A stretch of 64,000 nt of DNA from Terriglobales bacterium (lineage in GTDB: Bacteria; Acidobacteriota; Terriglobia; Terriglobales; Acidobacteriaceae), in assembly GCA_035651655.1 (NCBI GenBank), contig DASRFG010000023.1, forward strand, positions 124,001 through 188,000, read 5' to 3'. The notes below the pieces were generated by a model. It was not told where the DNA came from, made no database searches, and saw only the letters and a program-made list of their open reading frames with translations. Position numbers and translations under genes: made by a program. Position 1 is the stretch's first letter. Each line of letters opens with the position of its first letter. This document shows, piece by piece, positions 44,197 through 53,029 of the stretch.

Positions 44197-45060
44197 CTAA
44201 TCGGAACTCTTACCGGCCAGCACCTCATCCGAGCCGAAGACGCGATCGCTCAAGCGCCGCAACAATCCGTGCCTCGGTGCGAAAGGGGGCAAGACGATGC
44301 GGTTCTGTCGTAATTCCTCCAGGGCTGCTTCGGGCGGCATACTTCGCCAGCGTTCCAGCCGAGCTTCGATCACCTGCTGATACTCACGTTTTTGCGACCA
44401 GTAATGAAACAGGAAATCGTCGCAGGGATGCAGTGTCGCATTTTTCTGCAGGTAGTAGGAAACGGCGTACTGCTCTACAAGCTGCTTCTTATATTGCGGC
44501 GAGATGGCATCAATGAAGGCAAGAATCGTGGTCAGCAGGTGGAACTGTGATGGGTGGAGACCGATCGCGCCGGAGTTCCACATATCGCCACTTAGGTCAA
44601 TCGCGTTGCCGCGAAAGCGAAATTTTCCCATGCGCTCGCGAAAGCGTTGGAGTTGCCGGGTAGGATTCTGAGGAACGGAATACTCTTTGCGATGCAGAAC
44701 TGCATTGCGTCCATCAATGCGTTGGAACAGCGAAGAGAAACCGGCAAAGAAAAAAGTGTCAGAATCGGCGAATAAGATGCGTTGATCAGAGACCTCCGAT
44801 GCCATTTCAGCAAGGGCGGCAATCTTCAGCCGATAGGGATAATTCCCGGGGCCCCGCAAAATACGACCTTTTTCAGCTGTGAGCTCGTGAATTTGGAGCT
44901 GATCAGCCAGGGGCTGGAAAATTTGTGGCTGATCGGTGCAGATGTGCACTGCCAGGTCAAGAGGCCCTTTATACGCGAGCGCCGAGTAGGCCGCGTAAAG
45001 CGCCTGCACCGCCACATCCCGGGTATCGCATGCCAGATAAAGAAGGTGCACGGAAGCCAT
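44197..45060 (-). CDS. GT-A type glycosyltransferase-like protein
   Basis: A 287-residue protein. The region MASVHLLYLACDTRDVAVQALYAA resembles the first strands of GT-A transferases. The metal-binding DxD motif is probably DSD in QRILFADSDTFFFAGF. An acceptor-side region contains WNSGAIGLHPSQFHLL. There is no membrane segment. It is divergent from the GT39-like gene at 45171 with 110 bases between. Its sugar and acceptor are unknown; a role in surface polysaccharide is suggested by neighbours. Confidence 0.75.
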   Translation of the reverse strand: MASVHLLYLACDTRDVAVQALYAAYSALAYKGPLDLAVHICTDQPQIFQPLADQLQIHELTAEKGRILRGPGNYPYRLKIAALAEMASEVSDQRILFADSDTFFFAGFSSLFQRIDGRNAVLHRKEYSVPQNPTRQLQRFRERMGKFRFRGNAIDLSGDMWNSGAIGLHPSQFHLLTTILAFIDAISPQYKKQLVEQYAVSYYLQKNATLHPCDDFLFHYWSQKREYQQVIEARLERWRSMPPEAALEELRQNRIVLPPFAPRHGLLRRLSDRVFGSDEVLAGKSSD

Positions 45061-45170
45061 TTAGGGCCGATTCTATATTGTCGAGATGGAGGCCGCTATT
45101 TGCGCGCGCAACTGAGCGGAACCGGAGTTTCCGGCGTGCTAGACTAGCGCGAAATTGGAGCCATCCAGCT

Positions 45171-46523
45171 TTGTGGAACATTCCGGGAACGGTCGCAGAC
45201 AATGCAAGAAATACCACTCCCGGGAACGATTCTCATTGCCGTGAAGAGCTCATCCGGCAGAGTTTTTTCCGATCTCCCGTTTTTATTGTTTTGGTTGCGC
45301 TGCTGCTGCGTCTGGCAGTGATTGGTATAGGGCACACCTACAGGATCACGCCGCGGCGGGACCACTTTCAGTTTGGGTGGGAGATGGGCCGCATCGCGCG
45401 CTCGCTTGCGGCGGGGCAGGGATTCGCTTCACCCACGGATCTACCCACCGGGCCTTCAGCCTGGGAGGCGCCTCTTTATCCGTACCTGATGGCTGGCGTG
45501 TTCAAGCTCTTCGGAGCGTATAGCTCGGCCTCTGGGTTCGTGATTCTTGCCATCAACAGTGTTTTCTCCGCCCTCACCTGCCTGACGATTTATGGCATTG
45601 GCATGCGGCTGTTTGGTCCGATTCCCGCGAACTGGGCGGCGTGGACTTGGGCGCTCTTCCCCTACGCGATCTATTGGCCTGTGCGCGTGGTTTGGGAGAC
45701 CAGTCTCTCGGCGTTTCTTCTGAGCCTTGTTTTCCTGCTCTCCTTGCGACTAGTGAAAGAATCGCGACGAAGCGACTGGCTGACTCTCGGTGTGCTTTGG
45801 GGGCTGATTGCGCTTACGAATCCCACCATGCTGTCATTCCTTCCCTTCTCTCTAGGATGGATTTGGTGGAAACTTCGGGTGCTGGGGAAGAAACCAACGT
45901 TGAATGTCGCCTTAGTGCTGGTGCTCTGCGTGGCAGTGATGGCTCCATGGTTGGCGAGAAATTATCTGGTTTTCGGGCGCTTCATCTTTGTCCGCGACAA
46001 TTTCGGGATGGAACTGCACCTGGCTAACAATGAGGTTTCCGGTGGCAAGTGGACGCGGTCGGAACATCCCGGCAACGATCCGCAGCAGATGAAGAAATTT
46101 CAGGAAGTGGGCGAACTTCCCTATATGCAGGCGGAACAACGAGCGGCTTTCGATTTTATCCGCGCACATCCGGGGCAGTTTCTTCGCTACTGCTCGCAAC
46201 GCGCAGTGTACTTCTGGATCGGCAACCCGCAAGAGACGCTGGTTGGCAGTTGGAATTTGGGGTTGGCCCGGCACCTGGCGTTCTTCCTTTCTGCGGCCGC
46301 AGCTTTCGTCGGTTTGTGGCTATGCTTTCGAAACCAGGTCCCCTGTACTTTTCTGTTTGCCTGCCTGATGATTCTCTTTCCCATTCCGTACTACATCGCG
46401 CACCCCTCGCCTCGCTATCGGCACGCCATTGAACCAGAAATGGTGCTGTTGATTGTCTATGCCTTGTGGCAAGCCCGCGGCTGCCGAATAGAGATTCCCA
46501 ATCCTGGCCACAGGCGTACGTAA
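45171..46523 (+). CDS. GT39/PMT-2-like membrane glycosyltransferase
   Basis: About 450 residues from TTG 45171 (MWNIPGTVADNAR). The frame is open far upstream, but that stretch overlaps the opposite-strand gene and is not hydrophobic, so I use the first start after it. Ten or more membrane segments start at LVALLLRLAVIGIGH. The first periplasmic loop has FQFGWEMGRIARSLAAGQGF and APLYPYLMAG, which match the PMT-2/ArnT superfamily, enzymes that transfer a sugar from a polyprenyl-phosphate donor. Donor and acceptor are unknown. The start is uncertain by tens of codons. Confidence 0.82.
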   Translation: MWNIPGTVADNARNTTPGNDSHCREELIRQSFFRSPVFIVLVALLLRLAVIGIGHTYRITPRRDHFQFGWEMGRIARSLAAGQGFASPTDLPTGPSAWEAPLYPYLMAGVFKLFGAYSSASGFVILAINSVFSALTCLTIYGIGMRLFGPIPANWAAWTWALFPYAIYWPVRVVWETSLSAFLLSLVFLLSLRLVKESRRSDWLTLGVLWGLIALTNPTMLSFLPFSLGWIWWKLRVLGKKPTLNVALVLVLCVAVMAPWLARNYLVFGRFIFVRDNFGMELHLANNEVSGGKWTRSEHPGNDPQQMKKFQEVGELPYMQAEQRAAFDFIRAHPGQFLRYCSQRAVYFWIGNPQETLVGSWNLGLARHLAFFLSAAAAFVGLWLCFRNQVPCTFLFACLMILFPIPYYIAHPSPRYRHAIEPEMVLLIVYALWQARGCRIEIPNPGHRRT

Positions 46524-46666
46524 AGAGGGCGTTTGCCTTGAAGTCCCATTCGAAGGCAATTGTCTGGCCCAGAATTTCACGGTACAAATAAGTAACCGCG
46601 GTGCCAGAGATCGCCAATAAGCTCGCAGCATCTTCTCCGCGCCTGCATCACTAACTGAAATCGTTC

Positions 46667-47926
46667 ATGCGTACCATTTTGCAAAAGCGAGAGCTGCGCT
46701 TAGTGTTTGCCGCCAATGTGGTTTCCATGTTGGGCAGCGGAATGAACTCAGCCGCGGTTACCTGGTTCATTCTGCAAGCAACTCACTCTGAGGTGGCGCT
46801 AGGCACGCTGGTGGTTTTGCAAACAATTCCGGCAGTGCTGATGCTTCCCTTCACCGGCGTAATCATTGACCGGGAGGACCGTCGGCATCTGCTGATGTGG
46901 CTGGATGCAATTCGGGGAGTCATTATTCTCGCCATCGCGCTGCTTGCTTTTGCGGGACGCGTCCACTTATGGCAGCTTTACGCGATGGCCATGCTGGTGG
47001 CTGCGGGCTTCTGGATGTTCTGGCCTACCATCACGGCGCTCATCCAGGAGCTCACCCCGGAGGCGCAATTTGTTCACGCCAATACCTTCCTGCTGGCCGG
47101 CGTGCAGGGCGGCTGGCTGATTGCCGGATCAATCGTAGGCTTTGTCTACAACCACATCGGTCTGGGCGGAGTCTTGCTGATTGATTTCGCCACGTACGCG
47201 GTCTCGCTGGGATGTTACTTCGCCATTCGCAAGGGAAAGCATTTAGTGAAGCGTCCCGCCGGAGCACATCCGGCGGTGGAGGCTGCGGAGACCGCGTTCG
47301 CGCGATATTGGCACGAGCTGGGCGAGGGCATTCGTTACCTGCATGGACGACGCTACGTGGTGCTGCTCGGCATAAGCTGGGCACTCTTTATCGGCGCCAT
47401 GATGACGCAGGGTGTGGTCAGCGCTCCGCTGAGCGATCGTGTGCTGCACGCCGGCCCTGTGGGTTATGGCTGGCTGAATGCCGCATGGGGCAGCGGCGCC
47501 TTCCTGAGCGCTTTGTACGCGCCCTTGGTAATCGCCAAGCTGAAGGCTCGTCCTGCGGTTGCGGTGGCTATGGCCCTGCTTTCTGCCAGTATTTTCTGCG
47601 CGCCATTCTCACGCTTCTTGGCGATCGCGGTCGCGCTCTACCTCATTATGGGATCTGCCCGCGGGGTAGGCGGCATCGCCATTTCAAGCAGCATGATGGA
47701 ACACGTGCCGCCGCACTTTATGGGACGAGTGCAGAACACATTCTTTTTCATCGGGACCACACTGCAGCTTGCGCTCGGCCCGCTAGTCGGCGCGATCGCC
47801 CACCGACTAGGGCTCGCGTACGCGTTCTCCATCGTGGGTGGCCTATATGCGATCGCGTTTTTGACCGCAACCTGGCCAGCGGATGCGCGCCCGGTGGTCA
47901 TCTCAGAGGCGGCCGCCAGCAAGTAA
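46667..47926 (+). CDS. MFS transporter, exporter type
   Basis: A 419-residue polytopic protein with about 12 membrane segments. It fits the MFS_3/EntS-like group of drug or siderophore exporters: LRLVFAANVVSMLGSGMNSA, FTGVIIDREDRRHLLMWLD (the loop 2-3 motif A-like DREDRR) and a second half with YGWLNAAWGSGAFLSALYAP. No regulator or biosynthesis gene is adjacent, so the substrate cannot be predicted. It lies 125 bases before fabI. Confidence 0.88.
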   Translation: MRTILQKRELRLVFAANVVSMLGSGMNSAAVTWFILQATHSEVALGTLVVLQTIPAVLMLPFTGVIIDREDRRHLLMWLDAIRGVIILAIALLAFAGRVHLWQLYAMAMLVAAGFWMFWPTITALIQELTPEAQFVHANTFLLAGVQGGWLIAGSIVGFVYNHIGLGGVLLIDFATYAVSLGCYFAIRKGKHLVKRPAGAHPAVEAAETAFARYWHELGEGIRYLHGRRYVVLLGISWALFIGAMMTQGVVSAPLSDRVLHAGPVGYGWLNAAWGSGAFLSALYAPLVIAKLKARPAVAVAMALLSASIFCAPFSRFLAIAVALYLIMGSARGVGGIAISSSMMEHVPPHFMGRVQNTFFFIGTTLQLALGPLVGAIAHRLGLAYAFSIVGGLYAIAFLTATWPADARPVVISEAAASK

Positions 47927-48051
47927 TACTTACAGTCTCATCCGTACTCCGAACTCACAATGGGCAATCATGATCAGGGCATTGGCTGGCTGCTCGTTTA
48001 GAACCTCGGGTCTCTGCTATTCTGTCGAGTTTTAGAACAAGGAAGGGATCC

Positions 48052-48822
48052 ATGGGAAACAGCCTTGAGGGACGCACAGCCGTTGTATTTGGGGTGGCGA
48101 ATAAGCGCAGCATCGCTTGGGCCATAGCGCAAGGCCTGCATGCGGCAGGCGCGCAGCTCGCACTCACTTATCAGAATGAGCGTTTGGAGCAGGAGGCAAG
48201 CGATTTGGTCACCTCCCTCCCAGGCACGCAAGGATTCCGCTGCGACGTTTCCAGCGATGAAGAAGTCGAGCGCCTGTTCTCGGAACTGAAGTCACGCTAT
48301 GGAAAACTGCATACCATGGTGCACAGCATTGCGTATGCGCCGGCAGATGAGCTGAAGGGCGAATTTGTTCAGACCACGCGGGAAGGATTTCGGATCGCGC
48401 ACGAAGTGAGCGTCTATTCGCTCATCTCGCTGGCTCGGGCAGCAGTGCCGCTCATGGAGGATGGAGGGAGCATGATCACCATGACGTACTATGGCGCGGA
48501 GAAAGTAGTTCCCCATTACAACGTAATGGGCGTTGCCAAGGCGGCTTTGGAGGCTTCGGTGCGGTACCTGGCCTATGATCTGGGAAAGAAACGCATTCGT
48601 GTGAATGCCATATCTGCCGGTCCCATCAAAACTCTGGCTGCGCGGGGTATCTCCGGATTGAGCGCCATGATGAAAAGCCACGCCGAACGGTCTCCCCTGC
48701 AACGCAATGTGGAGGTCAGCGAAGTAGCAAATACGGCAGTTTTTCTTGCGTCAGACGCCAGCTCCGGTATCACCGGCGAAACCATTTACGTGGATTGCGG
48801 ATATAACATTATGGGATTTTAG
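48052..48822 (+). CDS. fabI: enoyl-[acyl-carrier-protein] reductase (NADH), FabI type
   Basis: FabI does the last reduction in each fatty-acid elongation cycle. The 256-residue protein has the atypical SDR glycine motif VFGVANKRSIAWAIA and the FabI active-site spacing Tyr146-x9-Tyr156-x6-Lys163 (YYGAEKVVPHYNVMGVAK). It ends DASSGITGETIYVDCGYNIMG, also typical of FabI. The start ATG is preceded by AAGGAAGGGA. It is a monocistronic gene by spacing; 337 bases follow before the next gene. This enzyme is the known target of triclosan in other bacteria. Confidence 0.96.
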   Translation: MGNSLEGRTAVVFGVANKRSIAWAIAQGLHAAGAQLALTYQNERLEQEASDLVTSLPGTQGFRCDVSSDEEVERLFSELKSRYGKLHTMVHSIAYAPADELKGEFVQTTREGFRIAHEVSVYSLISLARAAVPLMEDGGSMITMTYYGAEKVVPHYNVMGVAKAALEASVRYLAYDLGKKRIRVNAISAGPIKTLAARGISGLSAMMKSHAERSPLQRNVEVSEVANTAVFLASDASSGITGETIYVDCGYNIMGF

Positions 48823-48828
48823 AACGGT

Positions 48829-48862
48829 GGTTGGAAACCAAAGCCGATGCCGGTTTCCGACC
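48829..48862 (+). terminator. hairpin after fabI, possible terminator
   Basis: An 11-bp stem (one G-U type mismatch) with a 12-base loop starts 7 bases after the fabI stop. No T-run follows, so termination would be weak or factor-dependent. Confidence 0.4.
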
Positions 48863-48968
48863 GGCGTAACTCGGCGGTAACCACGTCACAGCTTCACCAT
48901 AAGTGCAAACTCTTGCACTAGGAGCTCGACTTCGCACCCCCGGCACACTACGTTCTTCGAAATTAGTT

Positions 48969-48984
48969 AGTACCTGCAGGTACT
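48969..48984. promoter_or_regulatory. 16-bp perfect palindrome, possible operator
   Basis: AGTACCTGCAGGTACT is a perfect dyad in the spacer 176 bases before the gene at 49160, and a related half-site AAGTACCT follows at 48993-49000. Such a dyad plus half-site is the kind of arrangement bound by dimeric regulators, but none is identified. Confidence 0.4.
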
Positions 48985-49159
48985 TACAACCTAAGTACCT
49001 CTTTCAGTCATCTGTGTAGGTCGGGTTGACGTCACCATCGATGCAATAGGTTCCTTTACATCCTTTACCTGCTAAACAGAGCACATTGCTTGTGACTGGC
49101 CGTTGAAACGGCGATTTCCTAGTTTGGAACATCAAATGCACTTTTTCATCTGGTAAGTC

Positions 49160-50803
49160 ATGCCCAAAGCACAGCAGATAAGGGTTGCGCTCCCGCCAGT
49201 AGCAGATCTGGCAACTATCGAACAGGTAGTTTCGACCCCCACAAGAGTTCTCGCCTGGCGTACATCGCAGGAACCGAGTCGACAACTTGGGCGAGCAACT
49301 GCATTGGTGCTGGGAGGCATAGTCCTCATCGGACTCTTGCAGCTGACGCAACCCTTTTTTCAAGACCAGGCATTTTTCACCATCGGCGCTGAGGCGATGA
49401 ATCGCGGCCGGGTCCTTTACCGCGATTTTTGGGACATAAAGCAGCCTGGCATTTTTGTTTTCTATCTCGTTGCAGGCAAGCTTTTTGGATTTCATGAAAT
49501 TGGTATTCACCTTTTTGAGCTGCTGTACATGACCGCTTTCTCCGTGGTCTTAATCAGGACATGCAGGCATTACTACAAGATTCCCGTATTGTCCGTGGTG
49601 GCTCCGCTCCTGACCGTGGGCGTGTATTACGCTGTGGCCGGAATCAGCCAGACCGGCCAGGTGGAAAGCCTGGTGGGTTTTCCGCTCTTTTTATGTCTGT
49701 GGTTTGCCTATCGTGCGACGCGCGATCACGAAAGCGGGACTCGAAACTTCTTCTGGTGTGGCTTCATGGGCGGGATGGTTCTTTTGCTGAAGCTCATGTT
49801 CCTACCCATTGTTCTTTGCTTCGCACTAAGCGCCCTAATGCACGTAAGGCGCAAATCATCGCCAGCAGTACTTGCGTTCCCAGTAAGACACGCGGGCGCG
49901 TTTGTGGCCGGGGTGCTGCTGCCCTTGTTGGCAATGACTGTGTACTTCGCGCTGACAGGCACCCTGGGAATGGCCTTTTATACGTTTTTGGTTTATCCCC
50001 TCCGCGCCATTACCAACCTTCCTTCCGCTGGCGCGAGCAGGCTGAATGACGGCATGCAGTGGTTTCTTTATCATTTTGGGCCCGAACTTAGCCTGGCATT
50101 TATCGGCGCGTGGTGGTCATGGAAAAGGTCCAAGGATTTCTTGTCCGTCAATCTTGTGCTTTGGCTGGGCGCAGGCGCCGTGGTAGTCCTGCTGCAGTGC
50201 CTTTCCTGGTGGCGTTACCATTACATGCTGTTTTTCGTGCCTTTGGGTCTTTTGGCAACGAAGGGCATTGACGAGATATGCCAACTATTTAAAAGCGTTC
50301 CAATCTCTACCTGGCGAGCCACAAGAATCTCGAGCATCCTGGCGATGGTGCTGCTGTTTTCGCCCATGCTGAGTTCATTAGGGCTCAAAACTCTGGCGCT
50401 TGCTCATCACGGTTTTGCGCTTACCAAAGAACGCAGGCTCGAGTATCAAGCGAGGTTTCCTGAGGGTCAGTATCAAAATGCGCTGGCCGAAGTGAGTTTC
50501 TTGTCTCGGCCGGAGAGCCTCGCCGGCGATATATATGTTGTCGGACACCCTCTGTACTATTTCCTCTCCGGTCGTCAACCAGCTATAGCAATGAACGGCA
50601 GCGGCATCGAAATATTTCTTCCCGAACAGTGGAGAAGCTTATCGAGCCAGCTCAGAAAAGCACGCCCAGCTTATATTTTCATCAGTGCGCTGGATCGCAA
50701 TCTGTTTCAGGCCGGCACTCCTGAGAGCGTGGATTTCATTGCACAGAACTACCGTGTGTTGCGAACCGATGATACCGGTACGTGGTATGTTCGTCTGCCC
50801 TGA
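49160..50803 (+). CDS. GT39-like membrane glycosyltransferase
   Basis: A 547-residue protein with about ten membrane helices. The first periplasmic loop reads GRVLYRDFWDIKQPGIFVFY, matching the D-x-W-D-x-KPP/QPG pattern of ArnT/PMT-2 superfamily enzymes that transfer a sugar from polyprenyl-phosphate. The first ~45 residues are hydrophilic and could be cytoplasmic, or the true start may be downstream. The PAP2 gene follows 22 bases later on the same strand. The two may jointly handle lipid-linked sugars and lipid-phosphate recycling, but that is inference. Confidence 0.82.
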   Translation: MPKAQQIRVALPPVADLATIEQVVSTPTRVLAWRTSQEPSRQLGRATALVLGGIVLIGLLQLTQPFFQDQAFFTIGAEAMNRGRVLYRDFWDIKQPGIFVFYLVAGKLFGFHEIGIHLFELLYMTAFSVVLIRTCRHYYKIPVLSVVAPLLTVGVYYAVAGISQTGQVESLVGFPLFLCLWFAYRATRDHESGTRNFFWCGFMGGMVLLLKLMFLPIVLCFALSALMHVRRKSSPAVLAFPVRHAGAFVAGVLLPLLAMTVYFALTGTLGMAFYTFLVYPLRAITNLPSAGASRLNDGMQWFLYHFGPELSLAFIGAWWSWKRSKDFLSVNLVLWLGAGAVVVLLQCLSWWRYHYMLFFVPLGLLATKGIDEICQLFKSVPISTWRATRISSILAMVLLFSPMLSSLGLKTLALAHHGFALTKERRLEYQARFPEGQYQNALAEVSFLSRPESLAGDIYVVGHPLYYFLSGRQPAIAMNGSGIEIFLPEQWRSLSSQLRKARPAYIFISALDRNLFQAGTPESVDFIAQNYRVLRTDDTGTWYVRLP

Positions 50804-50825
50804 GTGGTAGCACGATGTTGAACCC

Positions 50826-51554
50826 ATGATTTTCTGGCTACAATCCGCTCCTGCGGGCGCCTGGAGAGCGATTGATTCATCGATCCTCAGGTTTGTGTAC
50901 CACTTCACGCATCGCTCCGCGACCTTTGACCATGCAATCGTGCTGCTGAGCGGGAACACCTTTCTTAAAGGTGCAATCGTAGTCGCAGTTATTTGGTGGC
51001 TTTGGTTCCGAACGCAGAACGACATAGAGAAGCAAGAATCCGTGCTCGCCGCGATCATTGCCGGCTTTGCGGGACTGGCTCTGGCCAGGTTACTGGCGTT
51101 GATACTTCCGTTTCGACTTCGCCCGCTGGATGACCCGCAGCTCGCCCCTCAATTTCCCACGGCGATGGCAGGAAGCTTCGAACGCTGGAGTTCATTCCCC
51201 AGCGACCACGCGGTCCTGTTCTTCGCAATTGCTACCGGATTGTTCTTCGTTTCTCGCCGCGCGGCGCTGTTCATTTTTGCTTACATCACGCTGATAGTGT
51301 GTTTGCCGAGGCTTTATCTAGGAATCCATTATCCGACAGACATTTTTGCTGGCGTGGCACTGGGCGTTGGTCTGGGCTGGTTCTTCCATTTGTCGGCGGT
51401 CCGCCGAGCGGTTACCTGGTGGCCAATGAAGCTGCTGAATTACGATGCTGCATTCTTCTATGGCTGTTTCTTTATAGTCACCTACCAAATTGCCGAACTC
51501 TTCGAATCGGTGCGTGAAGTTGGTCGCTTTCTGATCCAACTCTATCGAGCGTGA
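50826..51554 (+). CDS. PAP2-family membrane phosphatase
   Basis: A 242-residue polytopic protein. The PAP2 motifs are present: FPSDHAVLF (PSxH-type motif 2 with Asp instead of Gly) and PRLYLGIHYPTDI, where His and Asp of motif 3 are kept. Motif 1 is weak (LPFRLRPLDD). It probably removes phosphate from a lipid such as undecaprenyl pyrophosphate or phosphatidic acid at the outer face of the cytoplasmic membrane. It follows the GT39-like gene by 22 bases. Its 3' end converges with the pyrophosphatase gene, separated by a hairpin. Confidence 0.85.
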   Translation: MIFWLQSAPAGAWRAIDSSILRFVYHFTHRSATFDHAIVLLSGNTFLKGAIVVAVIWWLWFRTQNDIEKQESVLAAIIAGFAGLALARLLALILPFRLRPLDDPQLAPQFPTAMAGSFERWSSFPSDHAVLFFAIATGLFFVSRRAALFIFAYITLIVCLPRLYLGIHYPTDIFAGVALGVGLGWFFHLSAVRRAVTWWPMKLLNYDAAFFYGCFFIVTYQIAELFESVREVGRFLIQLYRA

Positions 51555-51575
51555 GGGCAATCGGCAGGCTCACGC
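51549..51575. terminator. hairpin overlapping convergent stop codons
   Basis: GCGTGAG, a 13-base loop, then CTCACGC form a 7-bp perfect stem that spans the stop codons of the PAP2 gene and the pyrophosphatase gene. It may act as a shared, weak terminator; no T-run is present. Confidence 0.5.
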
Positions 51576-52115
51576 GGCTTTGGTCTGAGCCGATTCTTCC
51601 AGGATTCGCATCGCGCTTTGCGGTCCCTCATGCCCCAAGACCTTGGATTTCACCCCCCGCACCGCTTGGTAGTTAAAGAAAAAGGCCTCTATTTGTTTAA
51701 GTACAGTGGCATTCAGGTCGCGCAAGTGCTTCACGTCCGCGTAGGTAATTGACTCCGTTGCTACGGCAATCAACCGGTCGTTGCGGTGAGTCTTTCCTTT
51801 CTCCTCCTGCTCGGCTTTGACTACGCCAATGAGCCGGCACTCCACCAGACACCCGGGAAAAGTCGGCTCATCCATGAGCATGAGCACATCCAGCGGATCG
51901 CCGTCGGGGGCCTTGGTGGAAGGCACGAACCCGAAGTCGTATGGGAAGACCATGCCTTCCGGCAGGACTTTAGATAGTTTGAAAACATCTTTGTCGGGAT
52001 CAAACTTATACTTGTTCCTGCTCCCCTTAGGTGTCTCGACGATAATCTGGACAGAACTCGCTCCTGCTTTTTGTAGTGGCAGCTTAGAACGGTTCCCTTC
52101 TCCCATACTGATCAT
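51570..52115 (-). CDS. ppa: family I inorganic pyrophosphatase
   Basis: A 181-residue soluble enzyme that hydrolyses pyrophosphate to phosphate. The family I signature DGDPLDVLML carries the metal-binding Asp residues, and IVETPKGSRNKYKFD and LPEGMVFPYDFGFVP are conserved active-site segments. The N-terminal extension (MGEGNRSKLPLQKAGAS) is slightly longer than usual. It converges with the PAP2 gene and follows the CHAD gene on the same strand. Confidence 0.96.
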   Translation of the reverse strand: MISMGEGNRSKLPLQKAGASSVQIIVETPKGSRNKYKFDPDKDVFKLSKVLPEGMVFPYDFGFVPSTKAPDGDPLDVLMLMDEPTFPGCLVECRLIGVVKAEQEEKGKTHRNDRLIAVATESITYADVKHLRDLNATVLKQIEAFFFNYQAVRGVKSKVLGHEGPQSAMRILEESAQTKAA

Positions 52116-52144
52116 CCTTAGCCCTATGCCAGTGTGACAGTGCT

Positions 52145-53029
52145 TCAGGCGGCGGCCGACGCCGCGCCCAACACCGCTTCCGGCAGAGGTCTTTGTCTTG
52201 CTGCACCTTGCTTTTTGCGTCCCGAAGCCACAGGCAGATAACGAGCTCTCATCTCATTTGTGCCGGATAGAGCGTGCTCGAATTTCTTAGCGGCGGTCGC
52301 TCTCACTTCTGTTAACAACTTACAACCTACGCCGTGATCCACAACCTCCTCGACAACTGACAGCAGTTCAGCCCAATCGTGCCATTCTCCGATAGCGTCC
52401 TTTACTTGTTTCAACTTCTCAATAAAACTCTGTTGTTCGGGGGTGTGCTCTTCAACCATCTGAAGCACGTACTGCAACTGCTTCACTTCGAGGCGGTAGG
52501 GGTGCAGATTGCTTTTGTCCAAGCGACGCGGTTCTCGTAATTCGGCAGAAAGCCGCAGGGCCATAGCGATTACATCTATACGCGCTGTACTGTTGGACGC
52601 ATCGTCGTTGCGCACCAACTTTTTGACCTGCTTGGCACAACGTTGAAGCAGGCGTCGTAGTTCGGGACCATCTTTGCGTACGACTGCATGCATTTTCGCT
52701 GCCTTCTTAAAGCGTTGGTCCCCCAGGTATTCGAGGACCTGTATGAGACATTCTCTTTCTTCATCGACTTCGATTTGGGAGGCATAGCCTGTAAGCACAT
52801 CCATGTCGCGAACCTGACCGGCATGCTTCCTGACGCGTCCCATAATGCGCAAAAGCTCCTGCCATTTGGCCTTCGATTCGAGCCCCAAAACCGCAAGCAT
52901 CGCCTCGATTCGCCGGGACGAGGTGCGCATTTCGTGAACCAGTTCCGGACTGGGTTCCTTGGGAAATCCTTTGAGGTCCTTCCGCAGTTTTCGGAAGGGC
53001 TTGCGCAGGCGATCTACATCAAGGGGCAT
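52145..53029 (-). CDS. CHAD-domain protein
   Basis: A 294-residue α-helical protein with the conserved His/basic motifs of CHAD: VHEMRTSSRRIEAML and HPYRLEVKQLQYVLQM. CHAD domains bind polyphosphate and are often near polyphosphate-related enzymes. Here the pyrophosphatase gene follows 30 bases downstream, which fits. There is no CYTH domain attached. The C-terminal tail is basic (SGRKKQGAARQRP). The start ATG is at 53027-53029. Confidence 0.88.
   Translation of the reverse strand: MPLDVDRLRKPFRKLRKDLKGFPKEPSPELVHEMRTSSRRIEAMLAVLGLESKAKWQELLRIMGRVRKHAGQVRDMDVLTGYASQIEVDEERECLIQVLEYLGDQRFKKAAKMHAVVRKDGPELRRLLQRCAKQVKKLVRNDDASNSTARIDVIAMALRLSAELREPRRLDKSNLHPYRLEVKQLQYVLQMVEEHTPEQQSFIEKLKQVKDAIGEWHDWAELLSVVEEVVDHGVGCKLLTEVRATAAKKFEHALSGTNEMRARYLPVASGRKKQGAARQRPLPEAVLGAASAAA

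Larger units (their letters stand above)
48823..49159. other. 337-base spacer with inverted repeats
   Basis: Three inverted repeats are visible: GGTTGGAAACC/GGTTTCCGACC (48829-48862), AGTGCAA/TTGCACT (48902-48919) and the 16-base palindrome AGTACCTGCAGGTACT (48969-48984). No convincing gene lies here. A minus-strand frame ending at 49004 looks partly protein-like but overlaps the next gene (see rejected items). Confidence 0.5.

Noticed and set aside
49004-49510. Minus-strand frame of 168 residues with many Cys
   Set aside because: It overlaps the GT39-like gene's N-terminus and has no start context; the part in the spacer is only about 40 residues. It may deserve a check in homologous regions but I cannot support it as a gene.
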